53,819 nucleotides of DNA from Streptomyces marokkonensis (GCF_008312835.1 NZ_VSKS01000033.1:1-53819), one strand, 5' to 3'; shown: positions 7,622-16,740, counted from the stretch's first letter. Notes: generated by a model from the sequence alone, not told the origin. A program made the numbers and translations.

Positions 7622-8773
7622 TCAGCCGTCCCCGTACTTGGCGTCCGCCGCCGGGTCCAGGGCGAGCCGGTAGCCGCGCTTGACGACCGTCTGGATCAGT
7701 TTCGGGGCGCCGAGGGCGGACCGCAGGCGGGCCATCGCGGTCTCCACCGCGTGCTCGTCGCGGCCCGCGCCCGGCAGGGCGCGGAGCAGCTCCGCACGGG
7801 AGACGACCCAGCCGGGCTGCCGCGACAGCGCCCGCAGCAGGGACATCCCGGCCGGGGGGACGGGCCTGAGCACGCCGTCCACCAGGACCGCGTGCCCGCG
7901 GATCTCCATCCGGTGCCCGGCGACGGGCAACGCCCGCGCCCGCGCGGGCATTTCCCGGCAGAGCAGCTGGACGAGCGGACCGAGCCGGAAGCGTTCGGGC
8001 TGCACGGTGGCGATGCCGCGGGCCTGCAACGGCAGTGCGGTGACCGGGCCGACGCAGGCGGGCAGCACGTCGTGGCCGAGCGCGGCGAGCAGGTCGTCGA
8101 GCAGTCCGCGGTCCTCCGCGCGGGACAGCAGGGACGCGGCGGCGGGCGCGCTGGTGAAGGTGACCGCGTCCAGGGTGCGGGCGACGGCCGCGTCGACGAG
8201 GCGGTCCACGGGGGTGAGGTCCTCCGGCGGCAGCCAGCGGTAGACGGGCACCCCCACCACCTCCGCTCCCCCGGCCCGCAGCGACTCCACGAACCCGGGC
8301 AGCGGTTCACCGTGCAGCTGTACGGCGATCCGCAGTCCGTCGACGCCCTCCTCCAGGAGCCGGTCGAGCACCTCCGCCATGGACTCCGACGCGGGCGACC
8401 ACTCCTCCGTCAGCCCGGCGGCCCGGATCGCGCCCTTCACCTTGGGTCCGCGCGCCAGGATCCGCACCCCCCGCAGCCGCGCCAGCAGGTCCTCGCCCAG
8501 TCCCCAGCCGTCGGCGGCCTCCACCCAGCCCCGGAAGCCGATGGCGGTGGTGGCGACCGCGATGTCCGGGGCCTGCCCGATGATGTCCTTGGTCGCGGCC
8601 AGCAGTTCGCTGTCGTCGGCGAGCGGCACGATCCGCAGGGCCGGGGCGTGCAGCACGGCGGCTCCGCGCCGCTCCAGCAGCGCGCCCAGCTCGTCGGCAC
8701 GGCGCGCCGCGGTCACCCCCACGGTGAAACCCGCGAGTGGCCCGTGTTCCGGTCGCTGTTCTTCGTCGTACAT
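7622..8773 (-). CDS. nnaR: HemD-like/OmpR-type winged-helix regulator of nitrate/nitrite assimilation
   Basis: The 383-residue protein is a fusion. Residues about 10-265 resemble uroporphyrinogen-III synthase (GFTVGVTAARRADELGALLE, AVTFTSAPAAASLLSRAE). Residues about 290-375 form a winged-helix DNA-binding domain (GMSLLRALSRQPGWVVSRAE, HAVETAMARLRSALG, VVKRGYRLAL). From memory, this architecture next to narK is NnaR (SCO2958) of S. coelicolor, a GlnR target that supports nitrate/nitrite assimilation. The HemD-like part may sense a ligand and need not be a haem enzyme. The ATG 8771-8773 is chosen because the conserved domain begins soon after; the ribosome site (GAGAG) is weak. It lies downstream of narK on the same strand but behind a strong hairpin, so it probably has its own promoter. 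Confidence 0.85.
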   Translation of the reverse strand: MYDEEQRPEHGPLAGFTVGVTAARRADELGALLERRGAAVLHAPALRIVPLADDSELLAATKDIIGQAPDIAVATTAIGFRGWVEAADGWGLGEDLLARLRGVRILARGPKVKGAIRAAGLTEEWSPASESMAEVLDRLLEEGVDGLRIAVQLHGEPLPGFVESLRAGGAEVVGVPVYRWLPPEDLTPVDRLVDAAVARTLDAVTFTSAPAAASLLSRAEDRGLLDDLLAALGHDVLPACVGPVTALPLQARGIATVQPERFRLGPLVQLLCREMPARARALPVAGHRMEIRGHAVLVDGVLRPVPPAGMSLLRALSRQPGWVVSRAELLRALPGAGRDEHAVETAMARLRSALGAPKLIQTVVKRGYRLALDPAADAKYGDG

Positions 8774-8835
8774 GGCTCTCGTCCCGGGCTCGAGTCGGCG
8801 TACCGCAGAGAGGTGCGGCTCCACCTCCCTGCCGG

Positions 8836-8867
8836 CCGAGCCTGTCAACGGTCCATGACAGGCTCGG
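8836..8867. terminator. Terminator after narK
   Basis: A perfect 12-bp inverted repeat (CCGAGCCTGTCA, 8836-8847, with 8856-8867) has an 8-base loop. It lies about 37 bases beyond the narK stop and 63 bases before the nnaR start. Its length fits a terminator; a dyad operator for nnaR is an alternative. Confidence 0.7.
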
Positions 8868-8878
8868 TTCGGCTTCAT

Positions 8879-8907
8879 GTCACCAGTGTTACGTCACTTC
8901 GCGTCAC
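8879..8907. promoter_or_regulatory. Cluster of GTNAC half-sites, possible GlnR-type operator for nnaR
   Basis: GTCAC occurs at 8879, 8893 and 8903, and GTTAC at 8888. These match the a-site (gTnAc) of Streptomyces GlnR boxes, but the spacing is irregular and no good b-site (GaAAc) is present. The cluster lies about 110 bases upstream of nnaR and overlaps the narK stop. nnaR is a known GlnR target in S. coelicolor, which makes the site worth noting. Confidence 0.35.
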
Positions 8908-10262
8908 ACATCGGCGTAGCTGAGCTGCGGCTTCTCCTCCGGAGCCGGGCTCGTGCCACCCGGGCGGGCCGTGGTGCGGCGAAGGTATACCGCCCAGGTG
9001 ACCGCGAAGCAGACCGCGTAGCAGGCGAGGAACGCGACGAACGCGCCGGTTCCCGAGCCGTAGGAGAGGAAGGACTGGCGGAAGGCCAGGTTGATGCCCA
9101 CCCCGCCGAGCGCGCCCACCGCGCCGATCAGCCCCATGGACGCCCCGGACAGCCGCCGCCCGTACGCGGCCGCCTCCTCGCCCCGGAGCCCGAGGGCCTG
9201 CGCCTTCGCCTGGAAGATTCCGGGGATCATCTTGTACGTCGACCCGTTGCCGAGGCCGGTCAGTACGAACAGGACGACGAAGGCGCCGGTGAACAGCGCC
9301 AGCGACCTCTGCATGGAGGCGACGATCAGCACAGAGGTCGCCGCGCCCATGGCGACGAAGTTCCACAGCGTGATCCTCGACCCGCCGTACCGGTCGGCGA
9401 GCCAGCCGCCCAGCGGGCGGATCAGCGAGCCGAGCAGCGGGCCGATGAAGGTGACGTACGCGGCCTCGAGCGGTGTGCGGTCGAACTGGTTCTGCAGCAC
9501 CTGCCCGAAGGCGAAGCTGTAGCCGATGAACGAGCCGAAGGTGCCGATGTAGAGGAACGACATGATCCAGGTGTGCGCGTCCCGCGCGGCGTCCTTGGCG
9601 GCACCGGTGTCGTTCCTCACCGAGGCGAGGTTGTCCATGTAGAGGGCGGCGAGCACGGCGGCGACGACGATCAGCGGGATGTAGATGCCGAGCAGCACCC
9701 GCGGTCCGCCGCTCGCGCCGATGATCGCCAGGGCGGCGAGCTGGATCACCGGGACGCCGATGTTGCCTCCACCGGCGTTCAGTCCGAGCGCCCAGCCCTT
9801 CTTCCGCAGCGGGAAGAAGGCGTTGATGTTGGTCATGGAGGAGGCGAAGTTGCCGCCGCCGATTCCGGCCAGCAGGCCGACCAGCAGGAACGTCGAGAAG
9901 GACGTGCCCGGCTCCATCACGGCGAAGGCGGCGACGGTGGGCACGAGCAGCAGCGCGGCACTGATCACCGTCCAGTTCCGCCCGCCGAAGACCGCCACGG
10001 CGAAGGTGTACGGGATCCGGACCACGGCGCCGACCAGCGTGACCATCGAGGTCAGCAGGAACTTGTCGGCCGGGGTGAGCCCGTACTCGGGGCCCATGAA
10101 GAGCACCAGGACGGACCACATCGTCCAGACGGAGAAGCCGATGTGCTCGGAGAGCACGGAGAAGAGGAGATTGCGGCGGGCGATCCGCTCTCCGGTCCGG
10201 TCCCAGAAGGCTTCGTCCTCCGGGTCCCACTGCTGGATCCAGCGGCCGCTGGGGGCTGTCAT
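8904..10262 (-). CDS. narK: Nitrate/nitrite transporter of the NarK family
   Basis: This 452-residue polytopic major-facilitator protein has about 12 predicted membrane segments. It carries both nitrate-signature regions: GLLAGIGGGNFASSMTNIN in one half, and GNGSTYKMIPGIF with GGVGINLAF in the other. A conserved Arg for substrate binding is expected in the helix around VVRIPYTFAVAVFGGR. It should move nitrate in or exchange it for nitrite across the cytoplasmic membrane. The ATG 10260-10262 has GGAGG five bases upstream, which rules out the longer frame. Pairing with nnaR indicates assimilatory nitrogen use. Confidence 0.94.
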   Translation of the reverse strand: MTAPSGRWIQQWDPEDEAFWDRTGERIARRNLLFSVLSEHIGFSVWTMWSVLVLFMGPEYGLTPADKFLLTSMVTLVGAVVRIPYTFAVAVFGGRNWTVISAALLLVPTVAAFAVMEPGTSFSTFLLVGLLAGIGGGNFASSMTNINAFFPLRKKGWALGLNAGGGNIGVPVIQLAALAIIGASGGPRVLLGIYIPLIVVAAVLAALYMDNLASVRNDTGAAKDAARDAHTWIMSFLYIGTFGSFIGYSFAFGQVLQNQFDRTPLEAAYVTFIGPLLGSLIRPLGGWLADRYGGSRITLWNFVAMGAATSVLIVASMQRSLALFTGAFVVLFVLTGLGNGSTYKMIPGIFQAKAQALGLRGEEAAAYGRRLSGASMGLIGAVGALGGVGINLAFRQSFLSYGSGTGAFVAFLACYAVCFAVTWAVYLRRTTARPGGTSPAPEEKPQLSYADV

Positions 10263-10438
10263 GGGGCCTCCACTGTTCTCCGGGATGCGGGCAGGTGCCG
10301 CGAGGGGATGGTCCCGAAGGTAGGGAGGCGGCGTTTCCGGACTGTGCCGCACAGTGACCGGCAGGGAACGTTGCTCTCACCCCTGGCGGGGACGGGGTGA
10401 GAGGTGTCCGGCACCCGCCGGGGGTCGTGCCGTGAGGT

Positions 10439-11368
10439 TCAGCGGCGCGGGGGCTGCCAGTGGGGGTTCTGCTGGATGCTCTGCCGGGGCCCGGGCGGCT
10501 GGGCGGGCGGCCCGTAGGGAGGCTGCGGCTGGGCGTAGGGGCCGGGCGCCTGGGCCGGCGTGCCGTACGGGGCGGGCGCGGGCGGGGTGCCGTGAGCGGG
10601 CTGGGCGTACGGGCCCGGGGCCGCCGGCTGGGCGTACGGGCCCGGGGCCGGCGGCTGGGCGTACGGCACCGGGGGCTGCTGGGGGTGGTGCCCGTAGCCG
10701 GGCGCCTGCGCGGGCATTCCGGGCGCCTGGGCGCCGTACGGGCCGCCGCCGAAGGGGTTGCCGTGCCCCGGCGTCTGCCCGCCCGGGGGCAGGTGGCGCA
10801 CCCGGCCGGTCTCGTCCGTCACCGGGACGAATCCGGCCGCTTGGAGCCGGGTGGCGAACTTCGCGTTGCGTTTGCGGTTGACGACGAACCCGATGCCGAA
10901 GACGGCCATGAGGGCCAGCCAGATCCCGCCCGCGATCACGAAGTCCGTGGACCTGCCCCCGAGCCGGTAGGCCACGATCACGCAGCCGATGGAGACACCG
11001 AGCGCCCCGTAGCCCATCCGCTTCTCGGCGCTCTTGCCGGTGAGGTCGAAGTTGATACGGGCCTTGAGGAGTTCGACGGCGTCCGGCACGAGGGGCGGCA
11101 CCGACACCCCGTCGCCGGCGTTCGGGTACTGCGCCCAGTTCTGTGCGGCCCGGGCGCGGGCCCGCGGGTCGGGATCGGGCACGATCAGCATCCTCAGCTG
11201 GCCGCTGTTCCCGCCGCCCTGCCGCACGTCGGCGTACTCGTAGCCGAACTGCTGGGCGATGAAGGCGAGTCGGGCCAGCTTCTTCACGGACGCCATCGGG
11301 CTGGTGAGCTCGACCGGCTCCCCGCTCGCCATCAGCCGCAGCATCTTCTGCGTCTGCCGCTTGCTCAT
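10439..11368 (-). CDS. Membrane protein of unknown function with Pro/Gly/Tyr/Gln-rich tail
   Basis: I do not recognise a named family. The 309 residues begin with a basic helix (MSKRQTQKMLRLMASGEPVE) and a soluble domain containing VKKLARLAFIAQQFGYEYAD. Two adjacent hydrophobic segments come next (GYGALGVSIGCVIVAYRLGG and FVIAGGIWLALMAVFGIGFV). The last 120 residues are disordered repeats of PYAQPPAPGPYAQP type. Such tails are common on Streptomyces membrane-signalling proteins. The ATG 11366-11368 is chosen because GGGGAG lies 9 bases upstream; a GTG at 11390-11392 has no ribosome site. Confidence 0.75.
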   Translation of the reverse strand: MSKRQTQKMLRLMASGEPVELTSPMASVKKLARLAFIAQQFGYEYADVRQGGGNSGQLRMLIVPDPDPRARARAAQNWAQYPNAGDGVSVPPLVPDAVELLKARINFDLTGKSAEKRMGYGALGVSIGCVIVAYRLGGRSTDFVIAGGIWLALMAVFGIGFVVNRKRNAKFATRLQAAGFVPVTDETGRVRHLPPGGQTPGHGNPFGGGPYGAQAPGMPAQAPGYGHHPQQPPVPYAQPPAPGPYAQPAAPGPYAQPAHGTPPAPAPYGTPAQAPGPYAQPQPPYGPPAQPPGPRQSIQQNPHWQPPRR

Positions 11369-11455
11369 CCGCACCCGCTCCCCACGTGTCACCGGCCGCC
11401 CGGTTCACCTTCGCAACCGGGGCAGTCTCGCACGGGCGTACGCCTGCGCGGTACC

Positions 11456-11484
11456 GGCGGGCGGTTCGCCCGTCGCCGCCCGCC
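11456..11484. terminator. Likely terminator of the mat operon
   Basis: A GGCGGGCG/CGCCCGCC stem with a 13-base loop starts 10 bases after the acyltransferase stop codon. The surrounding sequence is so GC-rich that alternative pairings exist. Confidence 0.5.
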
Positions 11485-11493
11485 CCCGCCGGG

Positions 11494-12744
11494 TCAGCCG
11501 CGCGCTCGCTCCCGGGCCCGCCCGCTCCCGGCACCACGGCCCGCCCGGCCGTCCGGCCACAGCCGGGGCCTGCGCCTGGCCGCGAGGTCCTCCACCCAGC
11601 CGAAGGCCAGCACGCAGCCCGAGATCAGGATCCACACCAGGACCAGCACCGGCCAGGAACTCTCCAGCAGCCAGGGCACGTTGAGCTCCAGCGTCTCGAA
11701 GCCCCAGAGCCGGTCGTAGAGCGTGGCGGCGACCAGGATGCACACGTTGTGCCACAGGTAGATCGTCACCGCGCGGGAGTTGAGCAGGGTGATCAGCCGG
11801 TCCCAGCGGCGCAGCCGGCTCGGCCACTCGGCCCACGAGGGGCTGATGTGCAGCAGCAGGAGTACGGTCGCGAACGACCACACGGCCTGGGCGAAGGGGA
11901 TGGAGTCGAGGTCGTGGCCGGACCTGAAGCCCTCGTGGAAGGCGTACCAGAGGCCGAAGACGGCGACGATCGGAGCCAGGGAGGGCACGACGTACTGCGG
12001 GAGGCGCTTGAGCACGCCCTGCTGGTGGGCCATGCCGAGGATCCAGCAGGCGCCGAAGGTGCCGAAGTCGGTGACCGCCGAGTCGATCCGCTCGCTGGGC
12101 AGGGAGAGCCAGCCGAACTCCAGGACCGCCGACAGGACGAGCGGCGAGACGATCGTCGGCCACGGCAGGGCGCGCAGCAGTTTCAGCAGGAACGGGGAGA
12201 GCAGCACGAACCAGAGGTAGGCGCGGATGTACCAGAGGGGGCCCGCGAGTTCCGAGGCCCAGTCCTCGCCGAGCACCCCCTGGATCCCGGCGACGCCCTC
12301 GGCGTAGGGCGGATCGCTCAGCGGCAGCACCCAGAAGGTGAGGTGGAGGAACCACCAGCCGGGGTGGCCGTCGTCGTCCGGGCTCCAGCCCTGGGCGAGC
12401 ATGCCCGAGACGCCGATCGCGCCGAGCAGCCACAGCGGGGGCAGCAGGCGGCGCAGCCGGCCGCGCACGACCTGGACGGCGGGCCGCTTCAGGGAGCGGG
12501 CCATGAGATTGCCGGCCAGGGCGAACATCACGCCCATGGACGGGAAGACGACGGGCAGCCAGGCCCAGCCCATCAGGTGGTAGAGGACGACGCGGAACAG
12601 GGCGACCGCGCGGAGCAGGTCGAAGTAGCGGTCCCGCGCGGGCGGGGGACCGGCCGGTCCGGACGGCGCCGGACGGGACGGGTCGTGCGATCCGTCCGCG
12701 CCGTCCGTTCCGTCCGTGTCGGTCGGCAGGAGGGGTGCGGTCAC
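11494..12744 (-). CDS. Membrane acyltransferase (acyltransferase-3 family)
   Basis: About 416 residues fold into roughly 10 membrane segments. The start has the acyltransferase-3 pattern RDRYFDLLRAVALFRVVLYH, in which the Arg and His are the usual active-site residues. Conserved loops such as GPLWYIRAYLWFVLLSPFL and the C-terminal TIYLWHNV follow. These enzymes O-acylate extracellular polysaccharides or lipids. It is third in the minus-strand order matA-matB-acyltransferase, 92 bases after matB, so it may modify the MatAB polymer. The GTG at 12742-12744 (protein start VTAPLLPTD) is chosen because frames further upstream enter matB; GGAAG lies about 10 bases upstream. Confidence 0.85.
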   Translation of the reverse strand: MTAPLLPTDTDGTDGADGSHDPSRPAPSGPAGPPPARDRYFDLLRAVALFRVVLYHLMGWAWLPVVFPSMGVMFALAGNLMARSLKRPAVQVVRGRLRRLLPPLWLLGAIGVSGMLAQGWSPDDDGHPGWWFLHLTFWVLPLSDPPYAEGVAGIQGVLGEDWASELAGPLWYIRAYLWFVLLSPFLLKLLRALPWPTIVSPLVLSAVLEFGWLSLPSERIDSAVTDFGTFGACWILGMAHQQGVLKRLPQYVVPSLAPIVAVFGLWYAFHEGFRSGHDLDSIPFAQAVWSFATVLLLLHISPSWAEWPSRLRRWDRLITLLNSRAVTIYLWHNVCILVAATLYDRLWGFETLELNVPWLLESSWPVLVLVWILISGCVLAFGWVEDLAARRRPRLWPDGRAGRGAGSGRARERARG

Positions 12745-12836
12745 GTGCGTGGGTCTTCCTGGTGCGTCGCCGGGCGGGCGGGAATGTGACGAGCGGGCCC
12801 CGGGGTGGTCGGCGGGCGGGCCTTGCGCAACAGGCC

Positions 12837-14990
12837 CTACGCCACCGGGCTGCCGTCCAGCGCCTGCGGCTGCTGGACGGAGGCTCCGGGCGGGGCGGAG
12901 ACGCCGCCCTTGCGCCGCAGCTTCTGCCAGCGCAGCCGGCCGCCGGTGAGCGCGGTGATCCAGGACTGGAGCAGCACGACGTACATCAGCTGCCGGTAGA
13001 GGATCTGCTGCAGGGGCAGGGACAGCAGCGGGGTGAGCTTCTCCTTGTCGAGGACGAAGGAGTAGGCCGCGCAGGCCGCCTGGATGGCGAGGACGCCGAA
13101 CCAGGCCAGGATCGTCTTGTCGGTCGGGCCGAAGACCAGGCCGTAGACGAGGAACACGTCGATCAGCGGCGCCAGCAGCGGCGCGAGCACCATGAACAGC
13201 GAGACCAGCGGCAGCCCGACCCGGCCGAAGCGGCCCGAGGGACCCCGCTCGATCAGGGCGCGGCGGTGCTTCCAGATCGCCTGCATGGTGCCGTAGGACC
13301 AGCGGTAGCGCTGGGACCACAGCTGCTGCACCGACTCGGGGGCCTCGGTCCAGGCGCGGGCGTTCTCCGCGTAGACCACCTTCCAGCCGTCGCGGTGGAT
13401 GGCCATCGTGATGTCGGTGTCCTCGGCGAGCGTGTCGTCGCTCATGCCGCCGACCCGCTCCAGCGCGGAGCGGCGGAAGGCGCCGACGGCACCGGGGATG
13501 GTGGGCATGCACTGCAGGACGTCGTACATGCGGCGGTCGAGGTTGAAGCCCATCACGTACTCGATGTGCTGCCAGGCGCCGATCAGCTTGTCCTTGTTGC
13601 CGACCTTGGCGTTGCCCGCGACGGCGCCGACGCGCGGGTCGCCGAAGGGCTGCACCAGTTCACGGACGGTGGTCGGCTCGAAGACGGTGTCGCCGTCCAT
13701 CATCACGATGATGTCGTAACGGGCGTTGGCCACACCGCGGTTGAGGGCGGCGGGCTTGCCCGCGTTGAGCTGGCGGACCACACGGACGCCCGGCAGGCCC
13801 AGGGACTCCACGATCCGCGCGGTGCCGTCGCTGGAGCCGTCGTCGACGACGACGACCTCGATGGGGTGGTCGCTCGCCACGAGGGAACGCACCGTGTCCT
13901 CGATGCACTTGGCCTCGTTGTACGCCGGCACCAGCACCGTCACCGGTTCGGTGACCGGCGGTCCCCAGGAGAAGCCCTCGCGGCGCACCTTGCGGGCGTG
14001 CATGGCCGACAGGACGAGCATCAGCACGAAGCGGGCGATGACCAGGAAGCCGATGACCGCGAGACCGACCACGAGGACGCCGGTGATGTTGTCGGAGGCC
14101 TGGACGAGGAAGACCCAGGCCTTGCCCTTCCACAGCTCCACGCCGGTCACCGGGGAGTGCGCGCTGGGCGCCTCGAGGGCCTCGGTGAGGTTGTCGAACG
14201 CGTAGCCCTTGTCCTTCAGGTCCGGCAGCATCCGGTCCAGTGCCTGGACGGTCTGGTGCCGGTCGCCGCCGGAGTCGTGCATCAGGACGACGCCGCCCTT
14301 GCCGTCCTTGGGGGTGGAGCGGCGGATGATCTCGTCGACGCCGGGCTTGCGCCAGTCCTCGCTGTCGGAGGTGTTGACGACGGTGATGTACCCGCGGGCG
14401 CCGATGTACTGGGTGACCGGCCAGGAGTTGTTGTCCATGGCGCCGGCCTGGGAGGAGTACGGCGGCCGGAACAGGGAGGTGCGGATGCCCGCGGCGCCCG
14501 TGAGGGCGAGCTGGGTCTGGGACAGCTCCCAGTCGATGCGCTCCTTGGACTGCAGGGAGAGGTCGGGGTGGTTGAAGGTGTGCAGACCGATCTCGTGGCC
14601 CTCGTCGACCATGCGGCGGACGAGGTCGGGGTAGCGGGAGGCCATCGTTCCGGTGACGAAGAAGACGGCGTGCGCGTCGTGCTTCTTCAGCACGTCCAGG
14701 ACCTTGGGGGTCCAGACCGGGTCGGGGCCGTCGTCGAAGGTGAGCACGACGTGGCGGTCGGGCACGCGCAGGGTCTCCGCGCGGCCGCCCCGGGTGTCGA
14801 TGACCGGGCCGCCCTCCAGGACCTTCTTCGGCACCTGGTCGGCCGGGGCCGCGGACTGGACGCGGTGGTCGGCGAGGATCTCGCTGTGCACGTAGCCGCG
14901 CAGCATGAGCATCGCCATCAGGGCGACGAGGAAGAGCACCGGCAGCAGCAGCCGCAGGGGCAGCCGGCGACGGCGGGTTCGGGATGCCAT
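12837..14990 (-). CDS. matB: Bifunctional polysaccharide deacetylase / GT2 synthase (PNAG-type polymer)
   Basis: The 717-residue membrane enzyme joins two activities. An N-terminal anchor (about 10-32) precedes a NodB deacetylase domain with TFDDGPDP (84-91), HTFNHPDLS (metal His pair), RPPYSS and HDSGGD. A membrane helix around 310-335 leads to a processive GT2 domain with VVVVDDGSSDGT, MMDGDT, EDTDITMAIHRDGW and QRYRW, then several C-terminal membrane helices. This combines the roles of PgaB/IcaB and PgaC/IcaA, so the likely product is extracellular, partly deacetylated poly-beta-1,6-GlcNAc. From memory, S. coelicolor/lividans MatAB makes this polymer and causes hyphal aggregation. Its ATG overlaps the matA stop by one base, so translation is coupled. 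Confidence 0.9.
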   Translation of the reverse strand: MASRTRRRRLPLRLLLPVLFLVALMAMLMLRGYVHSEILADHRVQSAAPADQVPKKVLEGGPVIDTRGGRAETLRVPDRHVVLTFDDGPDPVWTPKVLDVLKKHDAHAVFFVTGTMASRYPDLVRRMVDEGHEIGLHTFNHPDLSLQSKERIDWELSQTQLALTGAAGIRTSLFRPPYSSQAGAMDNNSWPVTQYIGARGYITVVNTSDSEDWRKPGVDEIIRRSTPKDGKGGVVLMHDSGGDRHQTVQALDRMLPDLKDKGYAFDNLTEALEAPSAHSPVTGVELWKGKAWVFLVQASDNITGVLVVGLAVIGFLVIARFVLMLVLSAMHARKVRREGFSWGPPVTEPVTVLVPAYNEAKCIEDTVRSLVASDHPIEVVVVDDGSSDGTARIVESLGLPGVRVVRQLNAGKPAALNRGVANARYDIIVMMDGDTVFEPTTVRELVQPFGDPRVGAVAGNAKVGNKDKLIGAWQHIEYVMGFNLDRRMYDVLQCMPTIPGAVGAFRRSALERVGGMSDDTLAEDTDITMAIHRDGWKVVYAENARAWTEAPESVQQLWSQRYRWSYGTMQAIWKHRRALIERGPSGRFGRVGLPLVSLFMVLAPLLAPLIDVFLVYGLVFGPTDKTILAWFGVLAIQAACAAYSFVLDKEKLTPLLSLPLQQILYRQLMYVVLLQSWITALTGGRLRWQKLRRKGGVSAPPGASVQQPQALDGSPVA

Positions 14991-16567
14991 CAGAGGACGT
15001 ACTCCGGGGACGCGGGCGTGGCGGAGGGCCCCGGCCCGGCGGCGGGGCTCTCGGCGGCGACCGGCTGGGCGGCGGCGGGTGCGTCGGCGACGGTGTCGGC
15101 ACCGGTGACGTCGGTGCCTCCGGCACCGCCGTCCGTGGGGGCGGTCGTCTCCGGAGCGGGGTCTTCGACGGTCGGGAGCGGGTCCGCCGGCGGGGTGGTC
15201 GGGGTCTGCGCGGGGGCCTGCGACGTGGGGGCGTCGTCGGTTCCGGTGCCCGGCTGCTGGGTCTTCCGGGTCCGGGTGGGCTCCGGGTCGGCGGTCGCGC
15301 CGGTCCGGTCCTGGCCGGCGGTCGCGCCGGGCCCGGGGACGTCGGCGCCGGGTTCGGGCAGGGTGGAGGCGCCGGCGCTCGGGGAACCGCCCGGGAGGAG
15401 GCTGGTGCCGGCGCCGGGGGTGGATTCCGTCTCCCCGGGCCGCGGGGTGGTCTCCACCTTCCCCGCGGGCTTCTGCTCCTGCTGCTGTCCGGGGACGGGC
15501 AGCCAGGGGGCGTCGGACTTGCCGGACAGCAGGGTGGCGACGATGACGACGGCGTAGCCCGCGCAGACGAGACCGACGGCCATGCCGATACGGCGGTACC
15601 TGCGGCTGCGGCGGCCGGACTCGTCGACGAACACGGGCCCGTCGGAGCCGTCCGCCCGGCCGGGGGCGGCGGGCGCCCGGCGCAGCACGCCGCCTTCCCC
15701 GAACTGCACCGCGTCGAGCTGGACGGTCACCTCGTGCGGATCGTGCGTGACCGCGACGGCCTCGCCGGCGGGCTCCTCCCGCCAGGGGTCCCGGACCAAG
15801 GCCCCGGCGGCCACGTTCACCGGTGACGCGGGCCAAGGGCTCTTCGCCCCGGCACCGGGACCGCGCAGCACCGTGGTGCGCTCCACGTCCCGCGCACCGT
15901 CCGCGGCCTCCTCGCGCACCGCGGCCGAGGCCCGGCCGAGGTCACGCGAACCGTCCCCACGCGGGGCGTCCGCACGTTCGGCCCGCGAGGACGCCGGACC
16001 GTCCGCCCGCTCGCCGCGCGGGGCGTCCACGGGCTCCTTGCCAAGCAGAGCGGCGGTGCGGTCGGCCTCACGCGGGGCGTGCTCGGGCTCCGTGCGGAGC
16101 AGGGCGGCGGTGCGGTCGGCGTCCCGCGGGGCGTGCTCGCGGTCGGTCCGTGAGACCGCCGGGCCGTCCGCCCGCTCGCCGCGCGGGTCGTCCACGGGCT
16201 CCTTGCGGAGCAGGGCGGCGGTGCGCTGCTCGTGGAGCGGGGCCGGGCGGTCGGTGTCCCGCGCGCCGGGGACGGGCGTGCGCCCGTCGCGTGCGGCCGG
16301 GGCGCCGTCCGTCTCCCGCACGGCCGGCGGGCGGGCGTCGCGCGGTGCGTCCGTGCGGAGGGACACCGTGCGGTCCGCGTTCCGGGCGGGACCGCGCGGA
16401 GGCTTGTCGGTTCCGGTGGGGAAGACCCCGATGCGGGCCCAGCGGTCCTCGATCGAGTCGGGCTCCGTGGAGTCCCCGTCCCCTCCGCCGTCCGGGAGCT
16501 CCTCGCGCGCCGTGGCGTCCTCGAGCTCTTCCGGTTGGGCGTCTTCTCGCCACTTTTCCACGCGCAC
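14990..16567 (-). CDS. matA: Single-pass membrane protein of the mat polysaccharide locus
   Basis: These 525 residues have one membrane helix (about 345-366, IGMAVGLVCAGYAVVIVATL) between two disordered halves. The cytoplasmic half (1-340) is rich in Arg, Asp, Glu, Ala and Pro and contains repeated segments such as RTAALLRKEPVD and RTAALLGKEPVD. The outer half is Pro/Thr/Gly-rich, as in wall-spanning linkers. No enzyme motif is visible. It is first in the operon and translationally coupled to matB, so it probably scaffolds or regulates the synthase. The GTG at 16565-16567 has GGGG six bases upstream. The name is from memory of the S. lividans mat locus; I am less sure of the A/B order than of the locus. 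Confidence 0.75.
   Translation of the reverse strand: MRVEKWREDAQPEELEDATAREELPDGGGDGDSTEPDSIEDRWARIGVFPTGTDKPPRGPARNADRTVSLRTDAPRDARPPAVRETDGAPAARDGRTPVPGARDTDRPAPLHEQRTAALLRKEPVDDPRGERADGPAVSRTDREHAPRDADRTAALLRTEPEHAPREADRTAALLGKEPVDAPRGERADGPASSRAERADAPRGDGSRDLGRASAAVREEAADGARDVERTTVLRGPGAGAKSPWPASPVNVAAGALVRDPWREEPAGEAVAVTHDPHEVTVQLDAVQFGEGGVLRRAPAAPGRADGSDGPVFVDESGRRSRRYRRIGMAVGLVCAGYAVVIVATLLSGKSDAPWLPVPGQQQEQKPAGKVETTPRPGETESTPGAGTSLLPGGSPSAGASTLPEPGADVPGPGATAGQDRTGATADPEPTRTRKTQQPGTGTDDAPTSQAPAQTPTTPPADPLPTVEDPAPETTAPTDGGAGGTDVTGADTVADAPAAAQPVAAESPAAGPGPSATPASPEYVL
16001..16225 (-). repeat. Direct repeat inside matA (two 60-bp copies, 165-bp period)
   Basis: Bases 16001-16060 and 16166-16225 differ at only 4 of 60 positions. 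A more diverged partial copy lies between them. They encode the repeated RTAALL-KEPVD-PRGERADGPA block of the cytoplasmic half of MatA. The 55-residue period suggests internal duplication. Confidence 0.85.
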
Positions 16568-16740
16568 GCACTTCCCCCCAGGGACAGATCCGGGTGCGCG
16601 TACGACCTGAGCACTTGCCGACGGACCGGGCCCCCACCCGCTCCGAGCGCCCCGTTTATCACACTGTGCTCGGGCATTGAATGTAGCGCACGCGGAGGTT
16701 CCGTGTTTGCCGCGTGGCCTTTCGTGTCAATTGTGAGACA

